From Perilla frutescens (Eukaryota; Streptophyta; Magnoliopsida; Lamiales; Lamiaceae), in the NCBI GenBank assembly GCA_026008535.1, contig BRKX01000009.1, positions 52,077,001 through 52,141,000 on the forward strand: a DNA stretch of 64,000 nt, given 5' to 3'. A program made the position numbers and the translations under genes. Shown here one piece after another: positions 1 through 15,400 of the stretch. A model generated the notes under the pieces. The model made no database searches. It saw only the letters and a list, made by a program, of their open reading frames with translations, and had not been told where the DNA came from. Position 1 is the first letter of the stretch. Every line of letters starts with the position of its first letter.

Positions 1-2058
1 CATCACATGTTCATTTGATCTTGAACAAGAAGCCTATACTATATAGTGTAGGTGAGAATTCACTAATCATCACTATAGTAAAGATTGAATTCGAAATTCC
101 CATATTTTAGCCTATAGTCTATGATTTCACTAAAAATAAAATTAACTCATCACTTGTTCATTTGATCTCGAACAAGAAGCATATACTCTATAGTGTATGT
201 GAGAATTCACTAATCATCACTATAATAAAGATTGAATTCGAAATTCCTATATTTTAGCCTATAGTCTATGATTTCACTATAAATTAAATTAACTCATCAC
301 TTGTTCATTTGATCTTGAACAAGAAGCCTATACTATATAGTGTATGTCAGAATTCACTAATCATCACTATAGTAAAGATTGAATTTGAATTTCCCATATT
401 TTAGCCTATAGTCTATGATTTCACTAAAAATTAAATTAACTCATCACTTGTTCATTTGATCTCGAACAAGAAGCCTATAAGCTATAGTGTATGTGAGAAT
501 TCACTAATGATCACTATAGTAAAGATTGAATTCAAATTTCCCATATTTTAGCCTATAGTCTATGATTTCACTAAAAATTAAATTAACTCATCACTTTTTC
601 ATTTGATCTCGAACAAGAAGCCTATACTCTATAGAGTATGTGAGAATTCACTAATGATCACTATAGTAAAGATTGAATTCGAATTTCTCATATTATAGCC
701 TATAGTCCATGATTTCACTAAAAATGAAAATAGCTCATCACTTGTTCATTTGATCTTGAACAAGAAGCCTATACTATATAGTGTATGTGAGAATTCACTA
801 ATCATCACTATAGTAAAGATTGAATTCGAATTTCCCATATTATAGCCTATAGTCTATGATTTCACTAAAAATGAAAATAACTCATCACTTGTTCATTTGA
901 TCTTGAGCAAGAACCCTATACTATATAGTGTAGGTGAGAATTCACGAATCATCACTATAGTAAAGATTGAATTAGAAATTCCCATATTTTAGCCTATAGT
1001 CTATTATTTCACTAAAAATTAAATGAACTCATCACATGTTCATTTGATCTTGAACAAGAAGCCTATACTATATAGTGTAGGTGAGAATTCACTAATCATC
1101 ACTATAGTAAAGATTGAATTCGAAATTCCCATATTTTAGCCTATAGTCTATGATTTCACTAAAAATAAAATTAACTCATCACTTGTTCATTTGATCTCGA
1201 ACAAGAAGCATATACTCTATAGTGTATGTGAGAATTCACTAATCATCACTATAATAAAGATTGAATTCGAAATTCCTATATTTTAGCCTATAGTCTATGA
1301 TTTCACTATAAATTAAATTAACTCATCACTTGTTCATTTGATCTTGAACAAGAAGCCTATACTATATAGTGTATGTCAGAATTCACTAATCATCACTATA
1401 GTAAAGATTGAATTTGAATTTCCCATATTTTAGCCTATAGTCTATGATTTCACTAAAAATTAAATTAACTCATCACTTGTTCATTTGATCTCGAACAAGA
1501 AGCCTATACGCTATAGTGTATGTGAGAATTCACTAATGATCACTATAGTAAAGATTGAATTCAAATTTCCCATATTTTAGCCTATAGTCTATGATTTCAT
1601 TAAAAATTAAATTAACTCATCACTTTTTCATTTGATCTCGAACAAGAAGCCTATACTCTATAGTGTATGTGAGAATTCACTAATGATCACTATAGTAAAG
1701 ATTGAATTCGAATTTCTCATATTATAGCCTATAGTCCATGATTTCACTAAAAATGAAAATAACTCATCACTTGTTCATTTGATCTTGAACAAGAAGCCTA
1801 TACTATATAGTGTATGTGAGAATTCACTAATCATCACTATAGTAAAGATTGAATTCGAATTTCCCATATTATAGCCTATAGTCTATGATTTCACTAAAAA
1901 TGAAAATAACTCATCACTTGTTCATTTGATCTTGAGCAAGAACCCTATACTATATAGTGTAGGTGAGAATTCACGAATCATCACTATAGTAAAGATTGAA
2001 TTAGAAATTCCCATATTTTAGCCTATAGTCTATGATTTCACTAAAAATTAAATGAACT
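1..2058. repeat. 7-monomer higher-order repeat, two tandem copies (1,029 bp each)
   Basis: Bases 1-1,029 and 1,030-2,058 carry the same order of seven distinguishable monomers. In order: CATCACATG start with GTAGGTGAG; AGCATATAC with ATAATAAAG; GTATGTCAG; CTATAVGCT-type with TGATCAC; CTTTTTCAT; a TATAGCC form with AAAATGAAAA; and GAGCAAGAACCC with CACGAATC. The eighth unit repeats the first. Further runs of the same order occur at 3,676-5,733 and within 7,057-9,700. This is a classical higher-order repeat in which the 7-mer, not the monomer, was amplified. Confidence 0.9.
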
Positions 2059-5000
2059 CATCACATGTTCATTTGATCTTGAACAAGAAGCCTATACTAT
2101 ATAGTGTAGGTGAGAATTCACTAATCATCACTATAGTAAAGATTGAATTCGAAATTCCCATATTTTAGCCTATAGTCTATGATTTCACTAAAAATAAAAT
2201 TAACTCATCACTTGTTCATTTGATCTCGAACAAGAAGCCTATACTCTATAGTGTATGTGAGAATTCACTAATCATCACTATAGTAAAGATTGAATTCGAA
2301 TTTCACATATTTTAGCCTATAGTCTATGATTTCACTAAAAATGAAAATAACACATCACTTGTTCATTTGATCTTGAGCAAGAAGCCTATACTATATAATG
2401 TAGGTGAGACTTCACTAATTATCACTATAGTAAAGATTGAATTCGAAATTCCCATATTTTAGCCTATAGTCTATGATTTCACTAAAAATTAAATTAACTC
2501 ATCACTTGTTCATTTGATCTCGAACAAGAAGCATATACTCTATAGTGTATGTGAGAATTCACTAATCATCACTATAGTAAAGATTGAATTCGAAATTCCT
2601 ATATTTTAGCCTATAGTCTATGATTTCACTATAAATTAAATTAACTCATCACTTGTTCATTTGATCTTGAACAAGAAACCTATACTATATAGTGTATGTG
2701 AGAATTCACTAATCATCACTATAGTAAAGATTGAATTCGAATTTCCCATATTTTAGCCTATAGTCTATGATTTCACTAAAAATTAAATTAACTCATCACT
2801 TGTTCATTTGATCTCGAACAAGAAGCCTATACGCTATAGTGTATGTGAGAATTCACTAATGATCACTATAGTAAAGATTGAATTCAAATTTCCCATATTT
2901 TAGCCTATAGTCTATGATTTCACTAAAAATTAAATTAACTCATCACTTTTTCATTTGATCTCGAACAAGAAGCCTATACTCTATAGTGTATGTGAGAATT
3001 CACTAATGATCACTATAGTAAAGATTGAATTCGAATTTCCCATATTATAGCCTATAGTCCATGATTTCACTAAAAATTAAATTAACTCATCACATGTTCA
3101 TTTGATCTTGAACAAGAAGCCTATACTATATAGTGTAGGTGAGAATTCACTAATCATCACTATAGTAAAGATTGAATTCGAAATTCCCATATTTTAGCCT
3201 ATAGTCTATGATTTCACTAAAAATTAAATTAACTAATCACTTGTTCATTTGATCTCGAACAAGATGTCTATACTCTATAGTGTATGTGAGAATTCACTAA
3301 TCATCACTATAGTAAAGATTGAATTCGAATTTCACATATTTTAGCCTATAGTCTATGATTTCACTAAAAATGAAAATAACACATCACTTGTTCATTTGAT
3401 CTCGAGCAAGAAGCCTATACTATATAATGTAGGTGAGACTTCACTAATTATCACTATAGTAAAGATTGAATTCGAATTTCACATATTTTAGCCTATAGTC
3501 TATGATTTCACTAAAAATTAAATTAACTCATCACTTGTTCATTTGATCTCGAACAAGAAGCATATACTCTATAGTGTATGTGAGAATTCACTAATCATCA
3601 CTATAGTAAAGATTGAATTCGAATTTCCCATATTATAGCCTATAGTCCATGATTTCACTAAAAATTAAATGAACTCATCACATGTTCATTTGATCTTGAA
3701 CAAGAAGCCTATACTATATAGTGTAGGTGAGAATTCACTAATCATCACTATAGTAAAGATTGAATTCGAAATTCCCATATTTTAGCCTATAGTCTATGAT
3801 TTCACTAAAAATAAAATTAACTCATCACTTGTTCATTTGATCTCGAACAAGAAGCATATACTCTATAGTGTATGTGAGAATTCACTAATCATCACTATAA
3901 TAAAGATTGAATTCGAAATTCCTATATTTTAGCCTATAGTCTATGATTTCACTATAAATTAAATTAACTCATCACTTGTTCATTTGATCTTGAACAAGAA
4001 GCCTATACTATATAGTGTATGTCAGAATTCACTAATCATCACTATAGTAAAGATTGAATTTGAATTTCCCATATTTTAGCCTATAGTCTATGATTTCACT
4101 AAAAATTAAATTAACTCATCACTTGTTCATTTGATCTCGAACAAGAAGCCTATACGCTATAGTGTATGTGAGAATTCACTAATGATCACTATAGTAAAGA
4201 TTGAATTCAAATTTCCCATATTTTAGCCTATAGTCTATGATTTCACTAAAAATTAAATTAACTCATCACTTTTTCATTTGATCTCGAACAAGAAGCCTAT
4301 ACTCTATAGAGTATGTGAGAATTCACTAATGATCACTATAGTAAAGATTGAATTCGAATTTCTCATATTATAGCCTATAGTCCATGATTTCACTAAAAAT
4401 GAAAATAGCTCATCACTTGTTCATTTGATCTTGAACAAGAAGCCTATACTATATAGTGTATGTGAGAATTCACTAATCATCACTATAGTAAAGATTGAAT
4501 TCGAATTTCCCATATTATAGCCTATAGTCTATGATTTCACTAAAAATGAAAATAACTCATCACTTGTTCATTTGATCTTGAGCAAGAACCCTATACTATA
4601 TAGTGTAGGTGAGAATTCACGAATCATCACTATAGTAAAGATTGAATTAGAAATTCCCATATTTTAGCCTATAGTCTATCATTTCACTAAAAATTAAATG
4701 AACTCATCACATGTTCATTTGATCTTGAACAAGAAGCCTATACTATATAGTGTAGGTGAGAATTCACTAATCATCACTATAGTAAAGATTGAATTCGAAA
4801 TTCCCATATTTTAGCCTATAGTCTATGATTTCACTAAAAATAAAATTAACTCATCACTTGTTCATTTGATCTCGAACAAGAAGCATATACTCTATAGTGT
4901 ATGTGAGAATTCACTAATCATCACTATAATAAAGATTGAATTCGAAATTCCTATATTTTAGCCTATAGTCTATGATTTCACTATAAATTAAATTAACTCA

Positions 5001-6468
5001 TCACTTGTTCATTTGATCTTGAACAAGAAGCCTATACTATATAGTGTATGTCAGAATTCACTAATCATCACTATAGTAAAGATTGAATTTGAATTTCCCA
5101 TATTTTAGCCTATAGTCTATGATTTCACTAAAAATTAAATTAACTCATCACTTGTTCATTTGATCTCGAACAAGAAGCCTATACGCTATAGTGTATGTGA
5201 GAATTCACTAATGATCACTATAGTAAAGATTGAATTCAAATTTCCCATATTTTAGCCTATAGTCTATGATTTCATTAAAAATTAAATTAACTCATCACTT
5301 TTTCATTTGATCTCGAACAAGAAGCCTATACTCTATAGTGTATGTGAGAATTCACTAATGATCACTATAGTAAAGATTGAATTCGAATTTCTCATATTAT
5401 AGCCTATATTCCATGATTTCACTAAAAATGAAAATAACTCATCACTTGTTCATTTGATCTTGAACAAGAAGCCTATACTATATAGTGTATGTGAGAATTC
5501 ACTAATCATCACTATAGTAAAGATTGAATTCGAATTTCCCATATTATAGCCTATAGTCTATGATTTCACTAAAAATGAAAATAACTCATCACTTGTTCAT
5601 TTGATCTTGAGCAAGAACCCTATACTATATAGTGTAGGTGAGAATTCACGAATCATCACTATAGTAAAGATTGAATTAGAAATTCCCATATTTTAGCCTA
5701 TAGTCTATGATTTCACTAAAAATTAAATGAACTCATCACATGTTCATTTGATCTTGAACAAGAAGCCTATACTATATAGTGTAGGTGAGAATTCACTAAT
5801 CATCACTATAGTAAAGATTGAATTTGAAATTCCCATATTTTAGCCTATAGTCTATGATTTCACTAAAAATAAAATTAACTCATCACTTGTTCATTTGATC
5901 TCGAACAAGAAGCCTATACTCTATAGTGTATGTGAGAATTCACTAATCATCACTATAGTAAAGATTGAATTCGAATTTCACATATTTTAGCCTATAGTCT
6001 ATGATTTCACTAAAAATGAAAATAACACATCACTTGTTCATTTGATCTTGAGCAAGAAGCCTATACTATATAATGTAGGTGAGACTTCACTAATTATCAC
6101 TATAGTAAAGATTGAATTCGAAATTCCCATATTTTAGCCTATAGTGTATGATTTCACTAAAAATTAAATTAACTCATCACTTGTTCATTTGATCTCGAAC
6201 AAGAAGCATATACTCTATAGTGTATGTGAGAATTCACTAATCATCACTATAGTAAAGATTGAATTCGAAATTCCTATATTTTAGCCTATAGTCTATGATT
6301 TCACTATAAATTAAATTAACTCATCACTTGTTCATTTGATCTTGAACAAGAAACCTATACTATATAGTGTATGTGAGAATTCACTAATCATCACTATAGT
6401 AAAGATTGAATTCGAATTTCCCATATTTTAGCCTATAGTCTATGATTTCACTAAAAATTAAATTAACT
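1..6468. repeat. 25-monomer (3,675 bp) block duplication inside the satellite
   Basis: Rare private variants recur exactly 3,675 bp apart: ATAGAGTATG at 631 and 4,306, the TTTCATTAAAA change at 1,594 and 5,269, and ACAAGAAACC at 2,671 and 6,346. Correspondence runs from 1 to about 2,793 against 3,676 to about 6,468, after which the monomer order differs. 3,675 is 25 x 147, so the duplication stayed in register. Shared private variants imply that this block was copied recently, after the 7-mer repeat already existed. Confidence 0.88.
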
Positions 6469-9400
6469 CATCACTTGTTCATTTGATCTCGAACAAGAAG
6501 CCTATACTCTATAGTGTATGTGAGAATTCACTAATCATCACTATAGTAAAGATTGAATTCAAATTTCCCATATTTCAGCCTATAGTCTATGATTTCACTA
6601 AAAATTAAATTAACTCACCACTTTTTCATTTGATCTCGAACAAGAAGCCTATACTCTATAGTGTATGTGAGAATTCACTAATCATCACTATAGTAAAGAT
6701 TGAATTCGAAATTCCCATATTTTAGCCTATAGTCTATGATTTCACTAAAAATTAAATTAACTCATCACATGTTCATTTGATCTTGAACAAGAAGCCTATA
6801 CTATATAGTGTAGGTGAGAATTCACTAATCATCACTATAGTAAAGATTGAATTCGAAATTCCCATATTTTAGCCTATAGTCTATGATTTCACTAAAAATT
6901 AAATTAACTCATCACTTGTTCATTTGATCTCGAACAAGAAGTCTATACTCTATAGTGTATGTGAGAATTCACTAATCATCACTATAGTAAAGATTGAATT
7001 CGAATTTCCCATATTTTAGCCTATAGTCTATGATTTCACTAAAAATAAAATTAACTCATCACTTGTTCATTTGATCTCGAACAAGAAGCATATACTCTAT
7101 AGTGTATGTGAGAATTCACTAATCATCACTATAATAAAGATTGAATTCGAAATTCCTATATTTTAGCCTATAGTCTATGATTTCACTATAAATTAAATTA
7201 ACTCATCACTTGTTCATTTGATCTTGAACAAGAAGCCTATACTATATAGTGTATGTCAGAATTCACTAATCATCACTATAGTAAAGATTGAATTTGAATT
7301 TCCCATATTTTAGCCTATAGTCTATGATTTCACTAAAAATTAAATTAACTCATCACTTGTTCATTTGATCTCGAACAAGAAGCCTATACGCTATAGTGTA
7401 TGTGAGAATTCACTAATGATCACTATAGTAAAGATTGAATTCAAATTTCCCATATTTTAGCCTATAGTCTATGATTTCACTAAAAATTAAATTAACTCAT
7501 CACTTTTTCATTTGATCTCGAACAAGAAGCCTATACTCTATAGTGTATGTGAGAATTCACTAATGATCACTATAGTAAAGATTGAATTCGAATTTCTCAT
7601 ACTATAGCCTATAGTCCATGATTTCACTAAAAATGAAAATAGCTCATCACTTGTTCATTTGATCTTGAACAAGAAGCCTATACTATATAGTGTATGTGAG
7701 AATTCACTAATCATCACTATAGTAAAGATTGAATTCGAATTTCCCATATTATAGCCTATAGTCTATGATTTCACTAAAAATGAAAATAACTCATCACTTG
7801 TTCATTTGATCTTGAGCAAGAACCCTATACTATATAGTGTAGGTGAGAATTCACGAATCATCACTATAGTAAAGATTGAATTAGAAATTCCCATATTTTA
7901 GCCTATAGTCTATTATTTCACTAAAAATTAAATGAACTCATCACATGTTCATTTGATCTTGAACAAGAAGCCTATACTATATAGTGTAGGTGAGAATTCA
8001 CTAATCATCACTATAGTAAAGATTGAATTCGAAATTCCCATATTTTAGCCTATAGTCTATGATTTCACTAAAAATAAAATTAACTCATCACTTGTTCATT
8101 TGATCTCGAACAAGAAGCATATACTCTATAGTGTATGTGAGAATTCACTAATCATCACTATAATAAAGATTGAATTCGAAATTCCTATATTTTAGCCTAT
8201 AGTCTATGATTTCACTATAAATTAAATTAACTCATCACTTGTTCATTTGATCTTGAACAAGAAGCCTATACTATATAGTGTATGTCAGAATTCACTAATC
8301 ATCACTATAGTAAAGATTGAATTTGAATTTCCCATATTTTAGCCTATAGTCTATGATTTCACTAAAAATTAAATTAACTCATCACTTGTTCATTTGATCT
8401 CGAACAAGAAGCCTATACGCTATAGTGTATGTGAGAATTCACTAATGATCACTATAGTAAAGATTGAATTCAAATTTCTTATATTTTAGCCTATAGTCTA
8501 TGATTTCACTAAAAATTAAATTAACTCATCACTTTTTCATTTGATCTCGAACAAGAAGCCTATACTCTATAGTGTATGTGAGAATTCACTAATGATCACT
8601 ATAGTAAAGATTGAATTCGAATTTCTCATATTATAGCCTATAGTCCATGATTTCACTAAAAATGAAAATAGCTCATCACTTGTTCATTTGATCTTGAACA
8701 AGAAGCCTATACTATATAGTGTATGTGAGAATTCACTAATCATCACTATAGTAAAGATTGAATTCGAATTTCCCATATTATAGCCTATAGTCTATGATTT
8801 CACTAAAAATGAAAATAACTCATCACTTGTTCATTTGATCTTGAGCAAGAACCCTATACTATATAGTGTAGGTGAGAATTCACGAATCATCACTATAGTA
8901 AAGATTGAATTAGAAATTCCCATATTTTAGCCTATAGTCTATTATTTCACTAAAAATTAAATGAACTCATCACATGTTCATTTGATCTTGAACAAGAAGC
9001 CTATACTATATAGTGTAGGTGAGAATTCACTAATCATCACTATAGTAAAGATTGAATTCGAAATTCCCATATTTTAGCCTATAGTCTATGATTTCACTAA
9101 AAATAAAATTAACTCATGACTTGTTCATTTGATCTCGAACAAGAAGCATATACTCTATAGTGTATGTGAGAATTCACTAATCATCACTATAATAAAGATT
9201 GAATTCGAAATTCCTATATTTTAGCCTATAGTCTATGATTTCACTATAAATTAAATTAACTCATCACTTGTTCATTTGATCTTGAACAAGAAGCCTATAC
9301 TATATAGTGTATGTCAGAATTCACTAATCATCACTATAGTAAAGATTGAATTTGAATTTCCCATATTTTAGCCTATAGTCTATGATTTCACTAAAAATTA

Positions 9401-12400
9401 AATTAACTCATCACTTGTTCATTTGATCTCGAACAAGAAGCCTATACGCTATAGTGTATGTGAGAATTCACTAATGATCACTATAGTAAAGATTGAATTC
9501 AAATTTCCCATATTTTAGCCTATAGTCTATGATTTCACTAAAAATTAAATTAACTCATCACTTTTTCATTTGATCTCGAACAAGAAGCCTATACTCTATA
9601 GTGTATGTGAGAATTCACTAATGATCACTATAGTAAAGATTGAATTCGAATTTCCCATATTATAGCCTATAGTCCATGATTTCACTAAAAATTAAATTAA
9701 CTCATCACATGTTCATTTGATCTTGAACAAGAAGCCTATACTATATAGTGTAGGTGAGAATTCACTAATCATCACTATAGTAAAGATTGAATTCGAAATT
9801 CCCATATTTTAGCCTATAGTCTATGATTTCACTAAAAATTAAATTAACTCATCACTTGTTCATTTGATCTCGAACAAGAAGTCTATACTCTATAGTGTAT
9901 GTGAGAATTCACTAATCATCACTATAGTAAAGATTGAATTCGAATTTCCCATATTTTAGCCTATAGACTATGATTTCACTAAAAATTAAATTAACTCATC
10001 ACTTGTTCATTTGATCTCGAACAAGAAGCCTATACTATATAGTGTATGTGAGAATTCACTAATCATCACTATAGTAAAGATTGAATTCGAATTTCACATA
10101 TTTTAGCCTATAGTCTATGATTTCACTAAAAATGAAAATAACACATCACTTGTTCATTTGATCTTGAGCAAAAAGCCTATACTATATAGTGTAGGTGAGA
10201 CTTCACTAATCATAACTATAGTAAAGATTGAATTCGAAATTCCCATATTTTAGCCTATAGTCTATGATTTCACTAAAAATTAAATTAACTCATCACTTGT
10301 TCATTTGATCTCGAACAAGAAGCATATACTCTATAGTGTATGTGAGAATTCACTAATCATCACTATAATAAAGATTGAATTCGAAATTCCTATATTTTAG
10401 CCTATAGTCTATGATTTCACTATAAATTAAATTAACTCATCACTTGTTCATTTGATCTTGAACAAGAAGCCTATACTATATAGTGTATGTCAGAATTCAC
10501 TAATCATCACTATAGTAAAGATTGAATTTGAATTTCCCATATTTTAGCCTATAGTCTATGATTTCACTAAAAATTAAATTAACTCATCACTAGTTCATTT
10601 GATCTCGAACAAGAAGCCTATACGCTATAGTGTATGTGAGAATTCACTAATGATCACTATAGTAAAGATTGAATTCAAATTTCCCATATTTTAGCCTATA
10701 GTCTATGATTTCACTAAAAATTAAATTAACTCATCACTTTTTCATTTGATCTCGAACAAGAAGCCTATACTCTATAGTGTATGTGAGAATTCACTAATGA
10801 TCACTATAGTAAAGATTGAATTCGAATTTCCCATATTATAGCCTATAGTCCATGATTTCACTAAAAATGAAAATAACTCATCACTTGTTCATTTGATCTT
10901 GAACAAGAAGCCTATACTATATAGTGTATGTGAGAATTCACTAATCATCACTATAGTAAAGATTGAATTCGAATTTCCCATATTATAGCCTATAGTCTAT
11001 GATTTCACTAAAAATGAAAATAACTCATCACTTGTTCATTTGATCTTGAGCAAGAACCCTATACTATATAGTGTAGGTGAGAATTCACGAATCATCACTA
11101 TAGTAAAGATTGAATTAGAAATTCCCATATATTAGCCTATAGTCTATGATTTCACTAAAAATTAAATGAACTCATCACATGTTCATTTGATCTTGAACAA
11201 GAAGCCTATACTATATAGTGTAGGTGAGAATTCACTAATCATCACTATAGTAAAGATTGAATTCGAAATTCCCATATTTTAGCCTATAGTCTATGATTTC
11301 ACTAAAAATTAAATTAACTCATCACTTGTTCATTTGATCTCGAACAAGAAGTCTATACTCTATAGTGTATGTGAGAATTCACTAATCATCACTATAGTAA
11401 AGATTGAATTCGAATTTCCCATATTTTAGCCTATAGTCTATGATTTCACTAAAAATTAAATTAACTCATCACTTGTTCATTTGATCTCGAACAAGAAGCC
11501 TATACTCTATAGTGTATGTGAGAATTCACTAATCATCACTATAGTAAAGATTGAATTCGAATTTCACATATTTTAGCCTATAGTCTATGATTTCACTAAA
11601 AATGAAAATAACACATCACTTGTTCATTTGATCTTGAGCAAGAAGCCTATACTATATAGTGTAGGTGAGACTTCACTAATCATAACTATAGTAAAGATTG
11701 AATTCGAAATTCCCATATTTTAGCCTATAGTCTATGATTTCACTAAAAATTAAATTAACTCATCACTTGTTCATTTGATCTCGAACAAGAAGCATATACT
11801 CTATAGTGTATGTGAGAATTCACTAATCATCATTATAATAAAGATTGAATTCGAAATTCCTATATTTTAGCCTATAGTCTATGATTTCACTATAAATTAA
11901 ATTAACTCATCACTTGTTCATTTGATCTCGAACAAGAAGCCTATACTATATAGTGTATGTCAGAATTCACTAATCATCACTATAGTAAAGATTGAATTTG
12001 AATTTCCCATATTTTAGCCTATAGTCTATGATTTCACAAAAAATTAAATTAACTCATCACTTGTTCATTTGATCTCGAACAAGAAGCCTATACGCTATAG
12101 TGTATGTGAGAATTCACTAATGATTACTATAGTAAAGATTGAATTCAAATTTCCCATATTTTAGCCTATAGTCTATGATTTCACTAAAAATTAAATTAAC
12201 TCATCACTTTTTCATTTGATCTCGAACAAGAAGCCTATACTCTATAGTGTATGTGAAAATTCACTAATGATCACTATAGTAAAGATTGAATTCGAATTTC
12301 CCATATTATAGCCTATAGTCCATGATTTCACTAAAAATTAAATTAACTCATCACATGTTCATTTGATCTTGAACAAGAAGCCTATACTATATAGTGTAGG

Positions 12401-15400
12401 TGAGAATTCACTAATCATCACTATAGTAAAGATTGAATATGAAATTCCCATATTTTAGCCTATAGTCTATGATTTCACTAAAAATTAAATTATCTCATCA
12501 CTTGTTCATTTGATCTCGAACAAGAAGTCTATACTCTATAGTGTATGTGAGAATTCACTAATCATCACTATAGTAAAGATTGAATTCGAATTTCCCATAT
12601 TTTAGCCTATAGACTATGATTTCACTAAAAATTAAATTAACTCATCACTTGTTCATTTGATCTCGAACAAGAAGCCTATACTCTATAGTGTATGTGAGAA
12701 TTCACTAATCATCACTATAGTAAAGATTGAATTCGAATTTCACATATTTTAGCCTATAGTCTATGATTTCACTAAAAATGAAAATAACACATCACTTGTT
12801 CATTTGATCTTGAGCAAGAAGCCTATACTATATAGTGTAGGTGAGACTTCACTAATCATAACTATAGTAAAGATTGAATTCGAAATTCCCATATTTTAGC
12901 CTATAGTCTATGATTTCACTAAAAATTAAATTAACTCATCACTTGTTCATTTGATCTCGAACAAGAAGCATATACTCTATAGTGTATGTGAGAATTCACT
13001 AATCATCACTATAATAAAGATTGAATTCGAAATTCCTATATTTTAGCCTATAGTCTATGATTTCACTATAAATTAAATTAACTCATCACTTGTTCATTTG
13101 ATCTTGAACAAGAAGCCTATACTATATAGTGTATGTCAGAATTCACTAATCATCACTATAGTAAAGATTGAATTTGAATTTCCCATATTTTAGCCTATAG
13201 TCTATGATTTCACTAAAAATTAAATTAACTCATCACTAGTTCATTTGATCTCGAACAAGAAGCCTATACGCTATAGTGTATGTGAGAATTCACTAATGAT
13301 CACTATAGTAAAGATTGAATTCAAATTTCCCATATTTTAGCCTATAGTCTATGATTTCACTAAAAATTAAATTAACTCATCACTTTTTCATTTGATCTCG
13401 AACAAGAAGCCTATACTCTATAGTGTATGTGAGAGTTCACTAATGATCACTATAGTAAAGATTGAATTCGAATTTCCCATATTATAGCCTATAGTCCATG
13501 ATTTCACTAAAAATGAAAATAACTCATCACTTGTTCATTTGATCTTGAACAAGAAGCCTATACTATATAGTGTATGTGAGAATTCACTAATCATCACTAT
13601 AGTAAAGATTGAATTCGAATTTCCCATATTATAGCCTATAGTCTATGATTTCACTAAAAATGAAAATAACTCATCACTTGTTCATTTGATCTTGAGCAAG
13701 AACCCTATACTATATAGTGTAGGTGAGAATTCACGAATCATCACTATAGTAAAGATTGAATTAGAAATTCCCATATTTTAGCCTATAGTCTATGATTTCA
13801 CTAAAAATTAAATGAACTCATCACATGTTCATTTGATCTTGAACAAGAAGCCTATACTATATAGTGTAGGTGAGAATTCACTAATCATCACTATAGTAAA
13901 GATTGAATTCGAAATTCCCATATTTTAGCCTATAGTCTATGATTTCACTAAAAATAAAATTAACTCATCACTTGTTCATTTGATCTCGAACAACAAGCGT
14001 ATACTCAATAGTGTATGTGAGAATTCACTAATCATCACTATAGTAAAGATTGAATTCGAATTTCACATATTTTAGCCTATAGTCTATGATTTCACTAAAA
14101 ATGAAAATAACACATCACTTGTTCATTTGATCTTGAGCAATAAGCCTATACTATATAGTGTAGGTGAGACTTCACTAATTATCACTATAGTAAAGATTGA
14201 ATTCGAAATTCCCATATTTTAGCCTATAGTCTATGATTTCACTAAAAATTAAACTAACTCATCACTTGTTCATTTGATCTCGAACAAGAAGCATATACTC
14301 TATAGTGTATGTGAGAATTCACTAATCATCACTATAGTAAAGATTGAATTCGAAATTCCTATATTTTAGCCTATAGTCTATGATTTCACTATAAATTAAA
14401 TTAACTCATCACTTGTTCATTTGATCTTGAACAAGAAGCCTATACTATATAGTGTATGTGAGAATTCACTAATCATCACTATAGTAAAGATTGAATTCGA
14501 ATTTCCATATTTTAGCCTATAGTCTATGATTTCACTAAAAATTAAATTAACTCATCACTTGTTCATTTGATCTCGAACAAGAAGCCTATACTCTATAGTG
14601 TATGTGAGAATTCACTAATCATCACTATAGTAAAGATTGAATTCAAATTTCCCATATTTTAGCCTATAGTCTATGATTTCACTAAAAATTAAATTAACTC
14701 ATCACTTTTTCATTTGATCTCGAACAAGAAGCCTATACTCTATAGTGTATGTGAGAATTCACTAATCATCACTATAGTAAAGATTGAATTAGAAATTCCC
14801 ATATTTTAGCCTATAGTCTATGATTTCACTAAAAATTAAATTAACTCATCACATGTTCATTTGATCTTGAACAAGAAGCCTATACTATATAGTGTAGGTG
14901 AGAATTCACTAATCATCACTATAGTAAAGATTGAATTCGAAATTCCCATGTTTTAGCCTATAGTCTATGATTTCACTAAAAATTAAATTAACTCATCACT
15001 TGTTCATTTGATCTCGAACAAGAAGTCTATACTCTATAGTGTATGTGAGAATTCACTAATGATCACTATAGTAAAGATTGAATTCGAATTTCCCATATTT
15101 TAGCCTATAGTCTATGATTTCACTAAAAATTAAATTAACTCATCACTTGTTCATTTGATCTCGAACAAGAAGCCTATACTCTATAGTGTATGTGAGAATT
15201 CACTAATCATCACTATAGTAAAGATTGAATTCGAATTTCACATATTTTAGCCTATAGTCTATGATTTCACTAAAAATGAAAATAACACATCACTTGTTCA
15301 TTTGATCTTGAGCAAGAAGCCTATACTATATAGTGTAGGTGAGACTTCACTAATCATAACTATAGTAAAGATTGAATTCGAAATTCCCATATTTTAGCCT

